A DNA stretch of 64,000 nt from Streptomyces sp. NBC_01306 (GCF_026340465.1 NZ_JAPEPC010000001.1:1429501-1493500), one strand, 5' to 3'; counted from the stretch's first letter, positions 1 through 8,928 are shown. A program made the numbers and translations. The notes: generated from the sequence alone by a model not told the origin.

Positions 1-1028
1 CGCTCGACGTTCTGTACGTAGACCTCAAGACCGGGGCAGACCGGGCTGTCGATGACGTACTGCGTGGAGACGCCGATGAAGCTGGAGTCGGCTATGCGTC
101 CGCTGATGCGGTTGCGGCCGTCGGCTATCTCCGCCGCGTCGTCCGCGTGCACCAGGGCGATCTTCTCGGGCCGCACCCCGACGAGCAGCTTGTCACCGGC
201 GCTGGTGGCGGCCTTGCACCGGTCGGCGGGCAGCCGGAGCTCGGCCCCCGACGCCAGGACGGTGATGTCGGCCCCTGCCTCGGCGACTTCGGCCTCGATG
301 AGGTTCGAGGTGCCGAGGAAGTTCGCGACGAAGGTGGTGTTCGGATTCTCGTACAGCTCGGCGGGGGCGCCCAGTTGCTCGACCCGGCCGCCGTTCATCA
401 CCGCGACGGTGTCGGCCATGGTCATGGCCTCCTCCTGGTCGTGGGTGACATGGACGAAGGTGATGCCGACCTCGGTCTGGATGCGCTTGAGTTCCAGCTG
501 CATCTGGCGGCGCAGCTTGAGGTCGAGAGCGCCGAGCGGCTCGTCGAGCAGCAGCACCTGCGGGTGGTTGATGAGCGCCCGTGCGACGGCGACGCGCTGC
601 TGCTGGCCGCCGGAGAGCTGGTGCGGTTTGCGGTGCGCGAAGTCCCCGAGCTGGACGAGGTCGAGCATGTCGCCGACCTGCTTCTTGACGGACTTGATGC
701 CGCGCCTGCGCAGCCCGAAGGCGATGTTCTCGGTCACGTCGAGGTGCGGGAAGAGCGCGTACGACTGGAAGACTGTGTTGACCGGGCGCTTGTACGGGGG
801 CAGGTCGGTGACGTCCCGGTCGCCGAGCCGGACGGTGCCGGTGGTCGGGTCCTCCAGGCCGGCGATCATCCGCAGGGTGGTGGTCTTCCCGCAGCCGGAG
901 GCGCCGAGGAGCGCGAAGAAGGAGCCCTGCGGGACGGTCAGGTCCAGTGGGTGCACCGCGGTGAAGGACCCGTAGGTCTTGCTGATCCCGGCGAGGCGGA
1001 CGTCGCCGCCTTCATTCGTCTGTGTCAT
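1..1028 (-). CDS. potA: Polyamine ABC transporter ATP-binding protein (partial, C-terminus outside window)
   Basis: This is the ATPase of a spermidine/putrescine importer, powering the permeases from the cytoplasmic face of the membrane. The reading frame opens with ATG at 1028 and runs off the left edge, so about 342 residues are visible. Walker A (GASGCGKT) lies at about residues 42-49, followed by the Q-loop (VFQSYALFP), the signature LSGGQQQRV, Walker B (LLLDEP) and the switch His (VTHDQEEAM). A TOBE-type C-terminal region is partly visible. It lies 85 bases after a PotD-like gene on the same strand, and the permease genes are expected beyond the left edge. The PotA assignment over other CUT1-like ATPases rests on the neighbouring PotD proteins and the dehydrogenases. 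Confidence 0.9.
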   Translation of the reverse strand, partial: MTQTNEGGDVRLAGISKTYGSFTAVHPLDLTVPQGSFFALLGASGCGKTTTLRMIAGLEDPTTGTVRLGDRDVTDLPPYKRPVNTVFQSYALFPHLDVTENIAFGLRRRGIKSVKKQVGDMLDLVQLGDFAHRKPHQLSGGQQQRVAVARALINHPQVLLLDEPLGALDLKLRRQMQLELKRIQTEVGITFVHVTHDQEEAMTMADTVAVMNGGRVEQLGAPAELYENPNTTFVANFLGTSNLIEAEVAEAGADITVLASGAELRLPADRCKAATSAGDKLLVGVRPEKIALVHADDAAEIADGRNRISGRIADSSFIGVSTQYVIDSPVCPGLEVYVQNVE

Positions 1029-1112
1029 GGATACGGTCCCGGGGGGTTCGTGGGAACAGAGGGAGAGCTGAGGGAACAGAGGGAGAACTGGGGGTGGTCG
1101 CGCGGGCCGGGG

Positions 1113-2360
1113 TCAGGCCCCGATGAGCCGGGAGAACTTCTCCTCGTACGCCGCGTCCTCCTTGCTGGAGAGCGAGCGGAAGACGTGCGACCGGGCGGCC
1201 ATCGCCTTGTCGGGGAGGATCAGCTGGTTGGCCGCCAGCTTGGGGTCGATCTTCGCGAGCTCCGGGCGGATACCGTCCACCGGGGAGAGGTAGTTGGTGT
1301 ACGCGGTGAGCTTGGCGGCGACGGCGGGCTCGTAGTAGTAGTCCATCAGCCGCTCGGCGTTGGAGGTGTGGCGGGCCTTGGCCGGAACCAGCATGTTGTC
1401 GCTGGATGTCAGGTAACCGGCTGCGGGGATCGCGTACTTGACGTGCGGATTGTCGTTCTGGAGCTGGGTGATGTCACCGCCCCAGGCGACACAGGCCGCG
1501 ATGTCGCCCTTGTCCAGGTCGCTGATGTAGTCGTTACCGGTGAAGCGGCGTATCTGCTTGGTGTCGACGCCCTTCTGGAGACGGCCGATCGCGGCGTCGA
1601 AGTCGGCGTCGGTGACCTTCGCCGGGTCCTTGCCCATGTCGAGCAGCGTCATCCCGACCGAGTCACGCATCTCCGAGAGGAAACCCACCCGCCCCTTGAG
1701 CTTGGGGTCGTCGAGGAGCTGGGTGATGGAGTCGACCTTGCGGCCGCCGGTCGCCTTCGTGTTGTAGGCGATGACGGTGGGGACACCGGCCCAGGGGTAC
1801 GAGTAGACGCGGCCGGGGTCCCAGTCGGGGTTGCGGAACTGTTCCGAGAGGTTCGTGTACGCGTGCGGGAGCAGCGACGCGTCGAGCCGTTCCACCCAGC
1901 CGAACCGGATCAGCCTGGCGGCCAGCCAGTCGGTGAGGATGATGATGTCCCGTCCGGTGTCCTGGCCGGCCGCGAGCTGTGGCTTGATCTTGCCGAAGAA
2001 CTCGACGTTGTCGTTGATGTCCTCGGTGTAGTTGACCTTGATCCCGGTGCGCTTGGTGAACGCCTCCAGGGTGGGCCGGTGCTTCCCGTCGTCGGAGACG
2101 TCCACGTACTCGGTCCAGTTGGAGAAGTTGATCACCTTCTCCTTGGCCGAGTGGTCGGTGGAGGCCGGGGCCCCGCCGTCGCGTTTGGCCGCGGGGATGC
2201 CGCAGCCGGTGAGAGCGGCGAGGCCACCGAGGGTGAGAGCGCCGGCGCCGGTGGCGCGCAGCAGCGACCTGCGGGCGACGGACCCCCCGCCGCGGGCCAG
2301 GGTGCGGCGCGCGGCGGCCAACTGGGCCGGGGAGAGACGGTCTGGCTCGAACTGCTCCAT
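1113..2360 (-). CDS. potD: Spermidine/putrescine-binding lipoprotein, Tat-type (PotD family)
   Basis: This 415-residue extracellular solute-binding protein presents polyamine to the PotABC importer. The N-terminus carries a twin-arginine motif (ARRSLLR, about residues 29-35), a hydrophobic stretch and a lipobox (LTGC, Cys53), so it is probably exported folded by Tat and then lipidated. The mature part has the PotD features NFSNWTEYVD, WAGVPTVIAYN and YYYEPAVAAKLTAYTNYLSPV. It starts 18 bases after the dehydrogenase gene and is followed by potA, so the three probably form one transcript. A second PotD-like gene lies at 7637-8815. Confidence 0.92.
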   Translation of the reverse strand: MEQFEPDRLSPAQLAAARRTLARGGGSVARRSLLRATGAGALTLGGLAALTGCGIPAAKRDGGAPASTDHSAKEKVINFSNWTEYVDVSDDGKHRPTLEAFTKRTGIKVNYTEDINDNVEFFGKIKPQLAAGQDTGRDIIILTDWLAARLIRFGWVERLDASLLPHAYTNLSEQFRNPDWDPGRVYSYPWAGVPTVIAYNTKATGGRKVDSITQLLDDPKLKGRVGFLSEMRDSVGMTLLDMGKDPAKVTDADFDAAIGRLQKGVDTKQIRRFTGNDYISDLDKGDIAACVAWGGDITQLQNDNPHVKYAIPAAGYLTSSDNMLVPAKARHTSNAERLMDYYYEPAVAAKLTAYTNYLSPVDGIRPELAKIDPKLAANQLILPDKAMAARSHVFRSLSSKEDAAYEEKFSRLIGA

Positions 2361-2378
2361 GGGCTCGGTGCCCTTTCT

Positions 2379-3884
2379 TTATCGGTCCCCGAAGATCGTG
2401 CGGTGCCAGTCCTTGCGGGCCACCGCGGTGTTGTCGTACATGACGTGCTTGACCTGTGTGTACTCCTCGAACGAGTACACGGACATGTCCTTGCCGAAGC
2501 CGCTTGCCTTGTAACCGCCGTGCGGCATCTCGCTGATGATCGGAATGTGGTCGTTGACCCACACGCAGCCGGCCTGGATCTCGCGGGTCGCCCGGTTCGC
2601 CCGGAAGACGTCCCGGGTCCAGGCGGACGAGGCCAGTCCGTAGGGGGTGTCGTTGGCGAGGGCGATGCCCTCGTCGTCGGAGTCGAAGGGCAGGACGACC
2701 AGGACCGGGCCGAAGATCTCGGCCTGGACGATCTCGCTGTCCTGGGCGGCGTCGGCGATCAGGGTCGGCAGGTAGTAGGCGCCGTCGTTCTCGGGCGCCC
2801 GGCCGCCGGTGACCACGCGCGCGGTGTCCCTGGCCCGGTCCACGAAGGCCGCGACCCGGTCGCGCTGGGCGTAGCTGATCAGCGGGCCGATGTCGGTCGA
2901 CTCGTCGAAGGGGTCGCCGAGGCGGAGGGTGCCCATCAGTTCGGCGACGCCCTCGACGAAGGCGTCGTACAGCGGGCGCTGGACATAGGCGCGGGTGGCG
3001 GCCGTGCAGTCCTGGCCGGTGTTGATGAGCGAGCCCGCGACCGCGCCGTGCACGGCGGCTTCCAGATCGGCGTCGTCGAAGACCAGGAAGGGGGCCTTGC
3101 CGCCGAGTTCGAGGTGGATCCGCTTGACGGTCGCGGTGGCGATCTCGGCGACGCGCTTGCCGACCGGCGTCGATCCGGTGAACGAGGTCATGACCACGTC
3201 CGGGTGGCCCACCAGGTGTTCGCCCGCCTCGGCGCCGAGGCCGTTGACGATGTTGACGACCCCGTCGGGGATGCCCGCTTCGGTCGCGGCCTGCGCGAAC
3301 ATCAGCGAGGTGAGCGGGGTGATCTCGGCGGGCTTCAGCACGATGGTGTTGCCCGCAGCGATGGCCGGGAGGACCTTCCAGGCGGCCATCTGGAGCGGGT
3401 AGTTCCAGGGGGCGATGGAGCCGACGACGCCGATCGCCTCGCGGCGGACGTACGAGGTGTGGTCGCCGCTGTACTCACCGGCCGACTGGCCCTGGAGGTG
3501 GCGGGCGGCGCCCGCGAAGAAGGAGGCGTTGTCGACGGTGCCCGGCACGTCGAACTCGCGGCTCAGCTTGATCGGCTTGCCGCACTGGAGGGACTCCGCG
3601 TACGCGAACTCCTCGGCGCGCTCGGCGAGAACGGCCGCGAAGCGGTGCAGCGCGTCGGAGCGCTCTCCCGGGGTGGCGCCGGACCAGCCGGGGAAGGCCG
3701 CGCGGGCCGCGGCGACTGCGGCGTCGACATCGGCGGTGCCTGCGAGGGCGTAGCTGAGGACCACCTCACCGGTGGCGGGGTTCACGACGTCCTGGGTCCG
3801 CCCTGAGGTACCGGGGCGCAGCTGCCCGTCGATGTACTGTGCGCCGGCCGCGAAGCGGTCCCGCACCTGGAAGCTGTTGACCAT
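2379..3884 (-). CDS. Aldehyde dehydrogenase, gamma-aminobutyraldehyde type (copy 1)
   Basis: This NAD-dependent aldehyde dehydrogenase of 501 residues probably oxidises 4-aminobutanal, or a related amino aldehyde from polyamine breakdown, to GABA. The catalytic Glu (LELGGKAP, Glu259) and Cys (NTGQDC, Cys293) are present, as is the APWNYP cofactor-site motif. The frame is open further upstream, but a GGAGAG site six bases before the ATG at 3884 decides the start. It leads an operon with potD and potA. It is a paralogue of the enzyme at 9012-10451. An inverted repeat 70-105 bases upstream is a candidate operator. The substrate is inferred from the pot neighbours. Confidence 0.88.
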   Translation of the reverse strand: MVNSFQVRDRFAAGAQYIDGQLRPGTSGRTQDVVNPATGEVVLSYALAGTADVDAAVAAARAAFPGWSGATPGERSDALHRFAAVLAERAEEFAYAESLQCGKPIKLSREFDVPGTVDNASFFAGAARHLQGQSAGEYSGDHTSYVRREAIGVVGSIAPWNYPLQMAAWKVLPAIAAGNTIVLKPAEITPLTSLMFAQAATEAGIPDGVVNIVNGLGAEAGEHLVGHPDVVMTSFTGSTPVGKRVAEIATATVKRIHLELGGKAPFLVFDDADLEAAVHGAVAGSLINTGQDCTAATRAYVQRPLYDAFVEGVAELMGTLRLGDPFDESTDIGPLISYAQRDRVAAFVDRARDTARVVTGGRAPENDGAYYLPTLIADAAQDSEIVQAEIFGPVLVVLPFDSDDEGIALANDTPYGLASSAWTRDVFRANRATREIQAGCVWVNDHIPIISEMPHGGYKASGFGKDMSVYSFEEYTQVKHVMYDNTAVARKDWHRTIFGDR

Positions 3885-3953
3885 CGTGCTCTCTCCGTAG
3901 CTCAAGCTCGAATTGAGTGCCGATCCTGGCAGAGCGATAGTTCATCAACAAGT

Positions 3954-3989
3954 GATTCCGTTGTTTCCTTTTGGTTACGCAACGGAATC
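3954..3989. promoter_or_regulatory. Perfect inverted repeat upstream of dehydrogenase copy 1 (candidate operator)
   Basis: GATTCCGTTG (3954-3963) and CAACGGAATC (3980-3989) form a perfect 10-base dyad separated by 16 AT-leaning bases. It lies between the divergent dehydrogenase and NADAR genes. A related element with the same 26-base spacing lies at 10643-10678, before the paralogous dehydrogenase and the Lrp gene. Operator function is inferred. Confidence 0.5.
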
Positions 3990-4060
3990 GGTCGACCATG
4001 TGTCGCGTGGGCCGGAAAATCCACGACGGAGTGTCAGTGGCGGCTGCCAGACTCCCGTGC

Positions 4061-4621
4061 ATGGAACGCATCGAGGCGCTGGCCAGGCAGGCGGCCAACG
4101 GGGAGCGGATCAAGTTCCTGCACTTCTGGGGGCACACCGCGCGGCGGGACGGCAGCATCGGGCCGAGCTGTCTGAGCCAGTGGTGGCCGTCACCCTTCGT
4201 GGTCGACGGCGTGCGGTATGCCACGGCCGAGCACTGGATGATGGCGGCCAAGGCACGGCTCTTCGGCGACGCGGAGGCGGAGCAGGCCGCGCTGACGGCG
4301 ACGAACCCCGCACTGGCCAAGAAGGCGGGGCGGCTGGTGCGCGGTTTCGACGACGGGACATGGCAGCGCGAGCGGTACGGGATCGTGGTCGAGGGCAGCG
4401 TGCACAAGTTCGGCGCGGACGCGGCGCTGCGCGAGTTTCTGCTGGCCACCGGGGACCGGGTGCTGGTCGAGGCCAGCCCGATGGACCGGGTGTGGGGCAT
4501 AGGGCTCGCGGCGGACGACGAGCGGGCCGGGCAGCCGGACCGCTGGCGCGGGCTCAATCTGCTGGGGTTCGCGCTGATGGACGCCAGGGAGCGGCTGCGT
4601 ACGGCCGTCGCTGCGGGCTGA
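4061..4621 (+). CDS. NADAR-domain protein (YbiA/RibX family)
   Basis: This 186-residue protein is a single NADAR domain. Characteristic segments are FLHFWGH, the conserved YATAEHWMMAAKA core, and VWGIGLAADD. Known family members either hydrolyse N-glycosidic bonds of riboflavin-pathway intermediates (RibX/YbiA) or remove ADP-ribose from guanine opposite DarT-type toxins; the sequence alone does not choose. No DarT-like gene is adjacent. ATG at 4061 is used, but an in-frame GTG at 4037 has a better GGAG site five bases upstream and would add eight residues. The gene is divergent from dehydrogenase copy 1 and convergent with the DUF4190 gene. Confidence 0.85.
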   Translation: MERIEALARQAANGERIKFLHFWGHTARRDGSIGPSCLSQWWPSPFVVDGVRYATAEHWMMAAKARLFGDAEAEQAALTATNPALAKKAGRLVRGFDDGTWQRERYGIVVEGSVHKFGADAALREFLLATGDRVLVEASPMDRVWGIGLAADDERAGQPDRWRGLNLLGFALMDARERLRTAVAAG

Positions 4622-4699
4622 CGGCGCGGCCTGTGCCTGACGCTGCGGGCTGCCGGCCGGCAGCGGGGCTGCGTGCCGCCGTCGGCGCTGCCCGGGCGA

Positions 4700-4812
4700 G
4701 TGGGGCCGCCCGGGACAGATCTTCAGTACCCCGTGTCTCCGTGACCCCTGTGTCTCCGTGACCAGGTCCCGGTGGCCGTGTGTCAGTGGCCAGGCCTCAG
4801 TGACCAGGCCTC
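4700..4812. repeat. Short imperfect direct repeats between convergent genes
   Basis: The spacer between the NADAR and DUF4190 genes holds two copies of GTGTCTCCGTGACC and two of CCAGGCCTCAGTG. The second pair runs into the stop codon of the DUF4190 gene. They look like local slippage duplications. No coding capacity is supported here. Confidence 0.5.
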
Positions 4813-5662
4813 AGTGGTCGGCGCCGACGATCAGCGAGCTCGGGTAGGTGCTGCCGTCGCTGCCGTAGTCGGGGGTGGTGTGCGGGCTCTGCGAGATGCC
4901 CCAGATCACCACGCTGAGAAATGCGGCGCTGACCACGATGCCGATGGGTCCCAGGATGATCCCGGCGAGCGCCATCCCCCCGTTGTTCGCCTCACCGCGG
5001 TTGGCCCGCTTGCGGCCGAGGATGCCGAAGATCAGGGCGAGCGTCCCCAGGATGATGCCGAGTCCCCAGGCGCAGAAGATGACCACGCTGAGGATGCCGA
5101 GCACCAGCGCGGCCACCCCGTAACCGTTGGCGGGGGCCTGTTGCATGGTGTTCCAGCCGCCCTGTCCGCCGTACCCCGGGTACCCGGGGTAGCCATAGGC
5201 GGCGGGTCCCTGCGGGCCGGGCGCGGCACCCGGATAGGACGGGTAGCCGTACAGCCCGGGGGCACCCTGCCCCGGCCCGTTCGGCGCGACCGGCGGGGGC
5301 GGTACGGATCCGGGGGGCGGATATCCGGGCGGCGCGAACCCCGGAGGCACGGAGCCCTGCGGCCCCGGGCCCGGCGCCTGCTGCCCGGCGCTCTGCTGAC
5401 CGGAGCCGAACTGGCCGGGTCCCTGCTGCCCCGGGATGTGCGGGCCCGGCGTCTGCTGCCCTGGAGCCGGCTGCACGGAGCCGGGTTGTCCGATGCCCCC
5501 GGCCCCCGGCAGGTCCGTGACTGTCTGCTGATCGTGCACCGGGCTGCTCGGCGCCTTCGGCTGGTCCGTCTGCTTGTCCAGCGGCACTTTCGGCCCGGGC
5601 GGCGCCCATGGGTCTCTCGGCGGCTCGGGGTCCCCCGAAGGGCGTGGTGCGTTGTCTGACAT
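4811..5662 (-). CDS. DUF4190-domain membrane protein with Pro/Gly/Gln-rich N-terminus
   Basis: This 283-residue protein has a long low-complexity N-terminal half rich in Pro, Gly and Gln, then two C-terminal transmembrane segments. The first runs through ALVLGILSVVIFCAWGLGI, and the pair matches the DUF4190 pattern. Function is unknown. Such proteins are common in actinobacteria and probably sit in the membrane with the proline-rich part in the cytoplasm. The ATG at 5662 follows a GGGAGG ribosome-binding site. It is convergent with the NADAR gene and divergent from the deaminase gene. Confidence 0.8.
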   Translation of the reverse strand: MSDNAPRPSGDPEPPRDPWAPPGPKVPLDKQTDQPKAPSSPVHDQQTVTDLPGAGGIGQPGSVQPAPGQQTPGPHIPGQQGPGQFGSGQQSAGQQAPGPGPQGSVPPGFAPPGYPPPGSVPPPPVAPNGPGQGAPGLYGYPSYPGAAPGPQGPAAYGYPGYPGYGGQGGWNTMQQAPANGYGVAALVLGILSVVIFCAWGLGIILGTLALIFGILGRKRANRGEANNGGMALAGIILGPIGIVVSAAFLSVVIWGISQSPHTTPDYGSDGSTYPSSLIVGADH

Positions 5663-5770
5663 GGGCCTCCCCCATCCTCAGCTCGTCATGCTAGAGCCTG
5701 TGTGCGAGGCACGGTTCCCCGCCTACGATGTTCTCCGACCAGCAGAACTCGCCGTACCCGGAGGACCTCG

Positions 5771-6796
5771 ATGCCCGACCTGCGCCCCTTCATCGCGGGA
5801 CTGCCCAAGGCGGAACTGCATGTGCACCATGTCGGGTCCGCGTCGCCCCGCATCGTCGCCGAACTCGCCGCGCGCCACCCGGACTCCATAGTTCCGGCGG
5901 ACCCCGAGGCGCTCGCCGACTACTTCACCTTCACTGACTTCGGGCACTTCATCCAGGTCTACCTCTCGGTGGTGGACCTGATCCGCACCCCCGAGGACGT
6001 ACGGCTGCTGACCTTCGAGGTCGCACGGGACATGGCCCGCCAGAACATCCGGTACGCGGAGCTGACCATCACCCCGTTCTCCTCCACCCGCCGGGGCATC
6101 CCCGAGCAGGCCTTCATGGAGGCGATCGAGGACGCCCGCAAGGCGGCCGAGGCCGAACTCGGCACCGTGCTGCGCTGGTGCTTCGACATCCCGGGCGAGG
6201 CCGGACTCGACTCGGCGGCCGAGACGACCCGGCTCGCACTCGATCTGCGTCCCGAGGGGCTTGTCTCCTTCGGGCTCGGCGGTCCCGAGATCGGTGTGGC
6301 CCGCCCGCAGTTCAAGCCCTACTTCGACCGGGCCCGCGCGGCCGGACTGCACTCGGTGCCGCACGCCGGTGAGACGACCGGCCCGGAGACCGTCTGGGAC
6401 GCGCTGCACCACCTGGGCGCCGAGCGCATCGGCCACGGCACCAGCTCGGTCCAGGACCCGAAGCTCCTCGCCCACCTGGCAGAACAGGGCATCGCGCTGG
6501 AGGTCTGCCCGACCTCCAACATCGCGACCCGGGCCGTCCGCACCCTCGATGAGCACCCGCTCAAGGAGATGGTGGACGCCGGGGTGCTGGTGACCATCAA
6601 CAGCGACGACCCGCCGATGTTCGGCACCGATCTCAACAACGAGTACCTGGTCGCGGCCCGCCTGCTCGGGCTGGACGAGCGCGGCACCGCCGAGCTCGCG
6701 AAGAACGCCGTCACGGCGTCGTTCCTCGACGCGCCGGGCAAGGCGAAGCTGGTCGCCGAGATCGACTCGTACACCGCGGAGTGGCTCGCCCGGTAG
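5771..6796 (+). CDS. Adenosine deaminase-family enzyme, probable aminodeoxyfutalosine deaminase
   Basis: This 341-residue metal-dependent deaminase has the metal-binding HxH near the N-terminus (ELHVHHVGS, His17/His19), the HAGE segment, GHGTS, and the SDDPPMF motif with the catalytic Asp. The best-known Streptomyces proteins with this N-terminus deaminate aminodeoxyfutalosine in the futalosine route to menaquinone; the exact substrate here is inferred from that resemblance. ATG at 5771 follows a strong GGAGGA site six bases upstream, though the frame is open to a GTG further upstream. The next gene (GDPD) starts 33 bases downstream on the same strand. Plain adenosine deaminase is the alternative. 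Confidence 0.8.
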   Translation: MPDLRPFIAGLPKAELHVHHVGSASPRIVAELAARHPDSIVPADPEALADYFTFTDFGHFIQVYLSVVDLIRTPEDVRLLTFEVARDMARQNIRYAELTITPFSSTRRGIPEQAFMEAIEDARKAAEAELGTVLRWCFDIPGEAGLDSAAETTRLALDLRPEGLVSFGLGGPEIGVARPQFKPYFDRARAAGLHSVPHAGETTGPETVWDALHHLGAERIGHGTSSVQDPKLLAHLAEQGIALEVCPTSNIATRAVRTLDEHPLKEMVDAGVLVTINSDDPPMFGTDLNNEYLVAARLLGLDERGTAELAKNAVTASFLDAPGKAKLVAEIDSYTAEWLAR

Positions 6797-6829
6797 CCGC
6801 CCGCGGCGGCGGTCGGCGAGGATGACCCC

Positions 6830-7528
6830 ATGCGTACCGTCACTGCCGTGGGTCATCGCGGCGATCCCTACCTCTTCCGTGAGAACACCCTGCCGTCCGT
6901 CCGCTCGGCGCTCGAACGGGGCGCCGACGCGGTGGAGATCGACGTCCGGCTGACCCGGGACGGTGTGCCGGTCCTGCTGCACGACGCGACCCTGGAGCGG
7001 CTGTGGGGCCACGATCGGCCGCTCGCCCGGGTCACGGCGGACGAGCTGCGGGGGCTGACGGCCGGCAGGGTGCCGACGCTCCGCGAAGCGCTGATGGCGG
7101 TCGGCAGCCACCGCCTCATGATCGATCTGCCGGGCGCCACTCCGGAGGCGGTGCGCGCGGTCGTCGGTGTGGTCCACGAGTGCGGGGCGGGCGACCGTAC
7201 GTACTACTGCGCGGGGCCCTCCACCATGCTGGCCGTGCGCGAGGCGGACCCGGCCGCCGAGATCGCCATGACCTGGACGACGCTCACCCCGCCGCGTCCC
7301 GCCCTGCTCGACACGGTGAAGCCCCGCTGGCTCAACTACCGCTTCGGGCTGCTGAGTCCGGAACTCTGCGAGCGCGTACACCGCGACGGGCTGCTGGTCT
7401 CCGCGTGGACCCCGGACACCGGGCGGTCGATGCGCCGGCTGATCGGCTTCGGCGTCGATTCGATCACCACCAACCGCATCGACGCCCTCCGCACGGTCCG
7501 CCGCCGGACGCGCACCGGGCGGCCCTGA
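6830..7528 (+). CDS. Glycerophosphodiester phosphodiesterase (GDPD)
   Basis: This 232-residue enzyme would hydrolyse glycerophosphodiesters to glycerol-3-phosphate and an alcohol. It shows the GDPD hallmarks: GHRGD near residue 7, the catalytic pair ENT, the metal ligands in EIDVRLTRDG and LLHD, and the late SAWTPD segment. No signal peptide is visible, so it is probably cytoplasmic. Its ATG has GAGG eight bases upstream. It follows the deaminase gene by 33 bases and may share its transcript. It converges on the second potD-like gene. Confidence 0.88.
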   Translation: MRTVTAVGHRGDPYLFRENTLPSVRSALERGADAVEIDVRLTRDGVPVLLHDATLERLWGHDRPLARVTADELRGLTAGRVPTLREALMAVGSHRLMIDLPGATPEAVRAVVGVVHECGAGDRTYYCAGPSTMLAVREADPAAEIAMTWTTLTPPRPALLDTVKPRWLNYRFGLLSPELCERVHRDGLLVSAWTPDTGRSMRRLIGFGVDSITTNRIDALRTVRRRTRTGRP

Positions 7529-7636
7529 CCCCTACGGAACCCTCTCCCGGCGCACCGTACTGGCGATGCCCGGGCCGTACGTTCCGGGAGCGGCCGCCGC
7601 ACCACGTGCGAACCCCCTGCGACCTGAAGGGGCCGC

Positions 7637-8815
7637 CTACAGACCCACGATCTCGTTCCAGCGCTTCGCGTACTTGACCCGCTCCGCCGATGTGAGGTCC
7701 CGGGCGATGGCGAGGCGCTTGCGCATCTTGTCGTCGGGGAAGATCAGCGGGTCCTCGGCGAGGTCCGCCAGTTCCTTGTCCTTCGACGAGGCCAGCACCT
7801 CGCGTGCGGCGGGGACCGGGCACACGTAGTTGACCCAGGCGGCCAGCTTCGCCGCCACCGCGGGCTCGTAGTAGTAGTCGATCAGCTTCTCGGCATTGGC
7901 TTTGTGACGCGCGAGGTTGGGGATCATCATGGACTCCGCCCACAGCTCGCCGCCCTCCTCGGGCACCACGAACTCGATGTCCGGGCTGTCGGCCTGGAGC
8001 TGGATCACATCGCCCGAGTACGCCTGGCAGGCGAGCACATCGCCGGTGGACAGGTCCTTGATGTAGTCGTTGCCGGTGAAGCGCCGGATCTGCTTCTGCC
8101 GTACGAGCTTCTCGACCTGGTCGCACATGGTGTCGAAGTCATGGGCGGTCCAGCGGGTGATGTCGGCGCCGTTGCCCTGCATGAGCAGGGCGAACGCCTC
8201 GTCGAGCCCGGAGAACAGGGTGACCTTGCCGCGCAGGTCGGGGGCCCAGAGGTCGCTCAGGTGCTTGATCTCGTGGCCGACCTTGCGCCGGTTGTACGCG
8301 ATGCCGGTGATCCCGGACTGCCAGGGCACGCTCTGCTTGCGCCCCTTGTCGAAAGCGGGTGAGCGAAGCTGCGGGTCGAGGTACTTGGCGACGTTCGGCT
8401 GCTTGGCCCGGTCCATCTCCTCGACCCAGCCGAGCCGCACGAACCGGGCGGCCATCCAGTCGCTGATGACGATCAGGTCCCGGCCGGTCTGCTGGTGGTT
8501 CATCAGCGCCGGGCTGATCTTCCCGAAGAACTCGTCGTTGTCGTTGATCTCCTCGGTGTAGGTGACCTTGATCCCGGTCCGCTTCTCGAAGGTGTCCAGC
8601 GTGGGCCGCTTGGACGGATCGTGGTCGTCGGTGTCGATGTAGAGCGGCCAGTTGGCGAAGACCAGGCTCCTGTCCTGCGCCGATGTGTCGCGTCCCGCCC
8701 GCTCCCCCGGCTTCACATACGCCGCGGGGACCCCGCATCCGGTGAGCGCGGCCAGCGCGCCCACCGCGCCGGAACCACGGAGGAGGGAACGCCGGGAAAC
8801 ACCAAGATCTGCCAT
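7637..8815 (-). CDS. Second polyamine-binding Tat lipoprotein (PotD family)
   Basis: This 392-residue solute-binding protein is a paralogue of the one at 1113-2360. The N-terminus has a twin-arginine motif (SRRSLLR) followed by a lipobox (LTGC, Cys27). The shared PotD segments are FANWPLYID, WQSGITGIAYN and YYYEPAVAAKLAAWVNYVCPV. ATG at 8815 is chosen because it puts the Tat motif close to the start; a GGAGGTGAAGG tract lies upstream. It has no ATPase or permease beside it, so it may feed the PotABC encoded about 6 kb away. A hairpin separates it from the upstream dehydrogenase gene. Confidence 0.9.
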   Translation of the reverse strand: MADLGVSRRSLLRGSGAVGALAALTGCGVPAAYVKPGERAGRDTSAQDRSLVFANWPLYIDTDDHDPSKRPTLDTFEKRTGIKVTYTEEINDNDEFFGKISPALMNHQQTGRDLIVISDWMAARFVRLGWVEEMDRAKQPNVAKYLDPQLRSPAFDKGRKQSVPWQSGITGIAYNRRKVGHEIKHLSDLWAPDLRGKVTLFSGLDEAFALLMQGNGADITRWTAHDFDTMCDQVEKLVRQKQIRRFTGNDYIKDLSTGDVLACQAYSGDVIQLQADSPDIEFVVPEEGGELWAESMMIPNLARHKANAEKLIDYYYEPAVAAKLAAWVNYVCPVPAAREVLASSKDKELADLAEDPLIFPDDKMRKRLAIARDLTSAERVKYAKRWNEIVGL

Positions 8816-8928
8816 GCGCCCACCTTCACCTCCGGCAGCGGCGGCGGGCAATGGACGCTGCGTACGGAGCACCGGCCCCGGCCGCGACACCTTGTCGGGG
8901 CCCGGCGCCCGAGGGACGTACGGACGCA

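Noticed and set aside
147..3806. Very long open frame on the plus strand (1219 codons)
   Set aside because: It is the antisense of potA, potD and the dehydrogenase gene. Its composition (Gly/Val/Asp/Arg-rich) is typical of a shadow frame in high-GC DNA, and three genes with clear motifs lie on the other strand.
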